Assembly (NCBI RefSeq): GCF_008253865.1
Contig: NZ_CP042331.1
Span: 6,165,501-6,229,500 of the forward strand
Direction of reading: 5' to 3'
Source: Bosea sp. F3-2
GTDB lineage: Bacteria > Pseudomonadota > Alphaproteobacteria > Rhizobiales > Beijerinckiaceae
DNA: 64,000 bases
Part shown: positions 62,424 through 64,000 of the stretch, in pieces
How the letters are laid out: each line of letters starts with the position of its first letter
Position numbering within the stretch: the first letter of the stretch is position 1
Translations under genes and position numbers: made by a program
Notes under the pieces: generated by a model
Told to the model about the DNA's origin: nothing
Databases searched by the model: none
The model's input: only the letters and a program-made list of their open reading frames with translations

Positions 62424-64000
62424 CGAAAGCACAAGCGAACCACGCCTCTTCGGAGCAGGGCAAGAAGACTGGGCAACCCACGGTCAAGGGGTCGGATCTC
62501 CTTGTCGCGGCCCTGGAGAACGAGGGGGTCGACCGCATCTTCGGCGTGCCGGGCGAAGAGAACCTCGACGTCGTCGAGTCGCTGCGGAACTCGAAGATCC
62601 AGCTGATCCTGACCCGGCATGAGCAGGCGGCTGCTTTCATGGCAGCCACCCATGGCCGGCTGACGGGCAGGCCCGGCGTCTGCATCGCGACGCTGGGGCC
62701 GGGCGCGCTCAACTTCTCGACGGGCGCGGCCTACGCCCATCTCGGTGCGATGCCGATGGTGATGATCACCGGCCAGAAGGCGATCATGAGCAGCCGCCAG
62801 GCGCGCTTCCAGATCGTCGACGTGATCGCCTCGATGAAGCCGCTGACCAAGATGACGCGGCAGATCGTCAGCGCCGCCAGCATCCCGACGATCGTGCGCG
62901 ACGCCTTCCGCACCGCGATGGAGGAGCGGCCCGGCCCGGTTCATCTCGAATTGCCGGAGGACATCGCCGGGGAGAAGGTTCCGGCCGTTTCGGTCGTGCC
63001 GGTCCATCCGATCGAGATTCCGGTCGCGCACCGCACGGCGCTCGACCGCGCCGCCGAGATGATCGTTAAGGCGAAGCGGCCGCTGATCATGTTCGGCGCG
63101 GCCTCGAGCCGGCCGCGCGGGACCCACGGGATCGCCAGCTTCGTGCGGCGCACCGGCATCCCGTTCTTCAACACGCAGATGGGCAAGGGCACGGTGCCCG
63201 GTGGCTCCAACCTCTATATGGGCACCGCCGCGCTCTCCGAGCGCGACTATGTGCATGACGCCGTCGACAAGGCCGACCTGATCATCTCGATCGGTCACGA
63301 CACGGTCGAGAAGCCGCCCTTCATCATGGGCCCCACTGGACCGCAGGTGATCCATGTCGGCTATCAGTCGGCCACGGTCGAGCAGGTCTTCTTCCCGCAT
63401 GCCGAGGTGGTGGGCGATGTCGGGCCGAGCCTTGAGGCGCTGGCCGACCGGATCGAGGGCAAGCTGCCGAATGCCGGCGCGCTGCTGCCGCTGCGCGAGG
63501 AGATCCTCGCCAAGATCGCCGATCGCGCCGACGAAGAACGCTGGCCGGTGACGCCGCAGCGCCTGATCCACGACATCCGCAAGGTCATGCCGGAGAACGG
63601 TATCCTGGCGCTCGACAACGGCATGTACAAGATCTGGTTCGCCCGTAATTACCGGACCTATGTCGCCAACACTGTGCTGCTCGACAACGCGCTGGCGACG
63701 ATGGGGGCAGGGCTTCCTTCGGCGATGATGGCGGCGATGCTCCATCCGGAGCGCCGCGTCATGGCGGTCTGCGGCGATGGCGGCTTCATGATGAACAGCC
63801 AGGAGCTCGAGACCGCGGTCCGTCTCAAGCTCAACCTGGTCGTGCTGATCTTGGACGACGGCGCCTACGGCATGATCCGCTGGAAGCAGGCGGTCGACGA
63901 TTTCCCGGATTTCGGCCTGACCTTCGGCAATCCGGACTTCGTCGCCTATGCGCAGTCCTATGGCGCGAAGGGCACGCGGATAGAGTCGCTGGAGGCGCTC
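62420..64000 (+). CDS. Acetolactate synthase-like TPP enzyme (3' end outside window)
   Basis: At least 527 residues, still open at base 64000. ATG 62420 overlaps the dehydrogenase stop (ATGA). Features: 'NEGVDRIFGVPGEENLDVV', catalytic Glu in 'LTRHEQAAAFMAATHG', the central 'VHLELPEDIAGE' domain, and the TPP-binding 'VCGDGGFMMNSQELETAVRL'. It is closest to acetolactate synthase large subunits. No regulatory subunit gene is visible. The partner and reaction in this operon are uncertain. Confidence 0.88.
   Translation, partial: MTKAQANHASSEQGKKTGQPTVKGSDLLVAALENEGVDRIFGVPGEENLDVVESLRNSKIQLILTRHEQAAAFMAATHGRLTGRPGVCIATLGPGALNFSTGAAYAHLGAMPMVMITGQKAIMSSRQARFQIVDVIASMKPLTKMTRQIVSAASIPTIVRDAFRTAMEERPGPVHLELPEDIAGEKVPAVSVVPVHPIEIPVAHRTALDRAAEMIVKAKRPLIMFGAASSRPRGTHGIASFVRRTGIPFFNTQMGKGTVPGGSNLYMGTAALSERDYVHDAVDKADLIISIGHDTVEKPPFIMGPTGPQVIHVGYQSATVEQVFFPHAEVVGDVGPSLEALADRIEGKLPNAGALLPLREEILAKIADRADEERWPVTPQRLIHDIRKVMPENGILALDNGMYKIWFARNYRTYVANTVLLDNALATMGAGLPSAMMAAMLHPERRVMAVCGDGGFMMNSQELETAVRLKLNLVVLILDDGAYGMIRWKQAVDDFPDFGLTFGNPDFVAYAQSYGAKGTRIESLEAL

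Overview
The window is GC-rich and has the gene content of a Hyphomicrobiales (Rhizobiales) alphaproteobacterium, most likely Bosea or a close relative. The pointers are the DUF982 protein, the IalB/SapC/autotransporter set, PuuD-type urate oxidation, a PruR/DcpA-type signalling pair and dispersed intergenic palindromes. The genus is inferred from gene content only.

Region 1 (1-14411) is the right-hand part of a prophage. Mu-type baseplate genes (gp44 to gp48 homologues) are followed by a glycine-rich tail fibre, an SGNH hydrolase and a methyltransferase. A terminator separates these from the lysis block: secreted protein, GH24 lysozyme, 3-TM holin and a DUF2730-like protein. Next come a HTH-metallophosphoesterase and a dNMP kinase-like P-loop protein. 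After a second strong terminator lie accessory genes: an AT-rich gene of unknown function, a Ku end-joining protein, three small proteins, an SRAP (YedK/HMCES-type) abasic-site protein and a DUF982 protein. The prophage ends at a 48-bp 3' fragment of tRNA-Lys(CUU), read as attR. The integrase and the restored tRNA should lie left of the window.

Region 2 (14412-36743) is chromosomal. It carries MgtC, an M20 peptidase, a lone SNF2-like helicase, a urate-to-allantoate module (puuE-uraD fusion and uraH, divergent from puuD), a YfhO-like membrane protein with a duplicated tail, a thioredoxin-reductase-like ferredoxin-NADP reductase, a GlcG/HbpS-like protein, a BON-LysM protein, a rhodanese and a DUF3829 protein. 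An orphan form-II molybdenum hydroxylase large subunit is followed by two c-type cytochromes, then a serine hydrolase and an MFS exporter divergent from a LysR gene. Five long intergenic palindromes occur here and none in the prophage.

Region 3 (36744-48883) is a surface/host-interaction locus. A winged-helix/TPR regulator is divergent from a 59-codon leader ORF that overlaps the start of a roughly 2,560-residue autotransporter. The autotransporter holds two blocks of four 204-bp repeats inside a 1,422-bp super-repeat. It is followed by a multiply frameshifted sapC and an intact IalB-family gene.

Region 4 (48884-55051) holds an M15 peptidase and the most interesting unit: a GGDEF-EAL membrane protein (DcpA-like) downstream of a cysteine-free periplasmic SUOX-fold protein (PruR-like). 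These are divergent from folE and a PTPS/QueD-family gene. Together they look like a self-contained pterin-synthesis and pterin-sensing circuit controlling c-di-GMP. An internally deleted ISL3-type element with perfect inverted repeats follows, abutting a broken DUF1330 gene.

Region 5 (55020-64000) is organic-acid metabolism: LysR, divergent prpF-type tautomerase and dctA-type transporter, then acnA, an NAD-type isocitrate/isopropylmalate dehydrogenase and an acetolactate-synthase-like TPP enzyme running off the end of the window.
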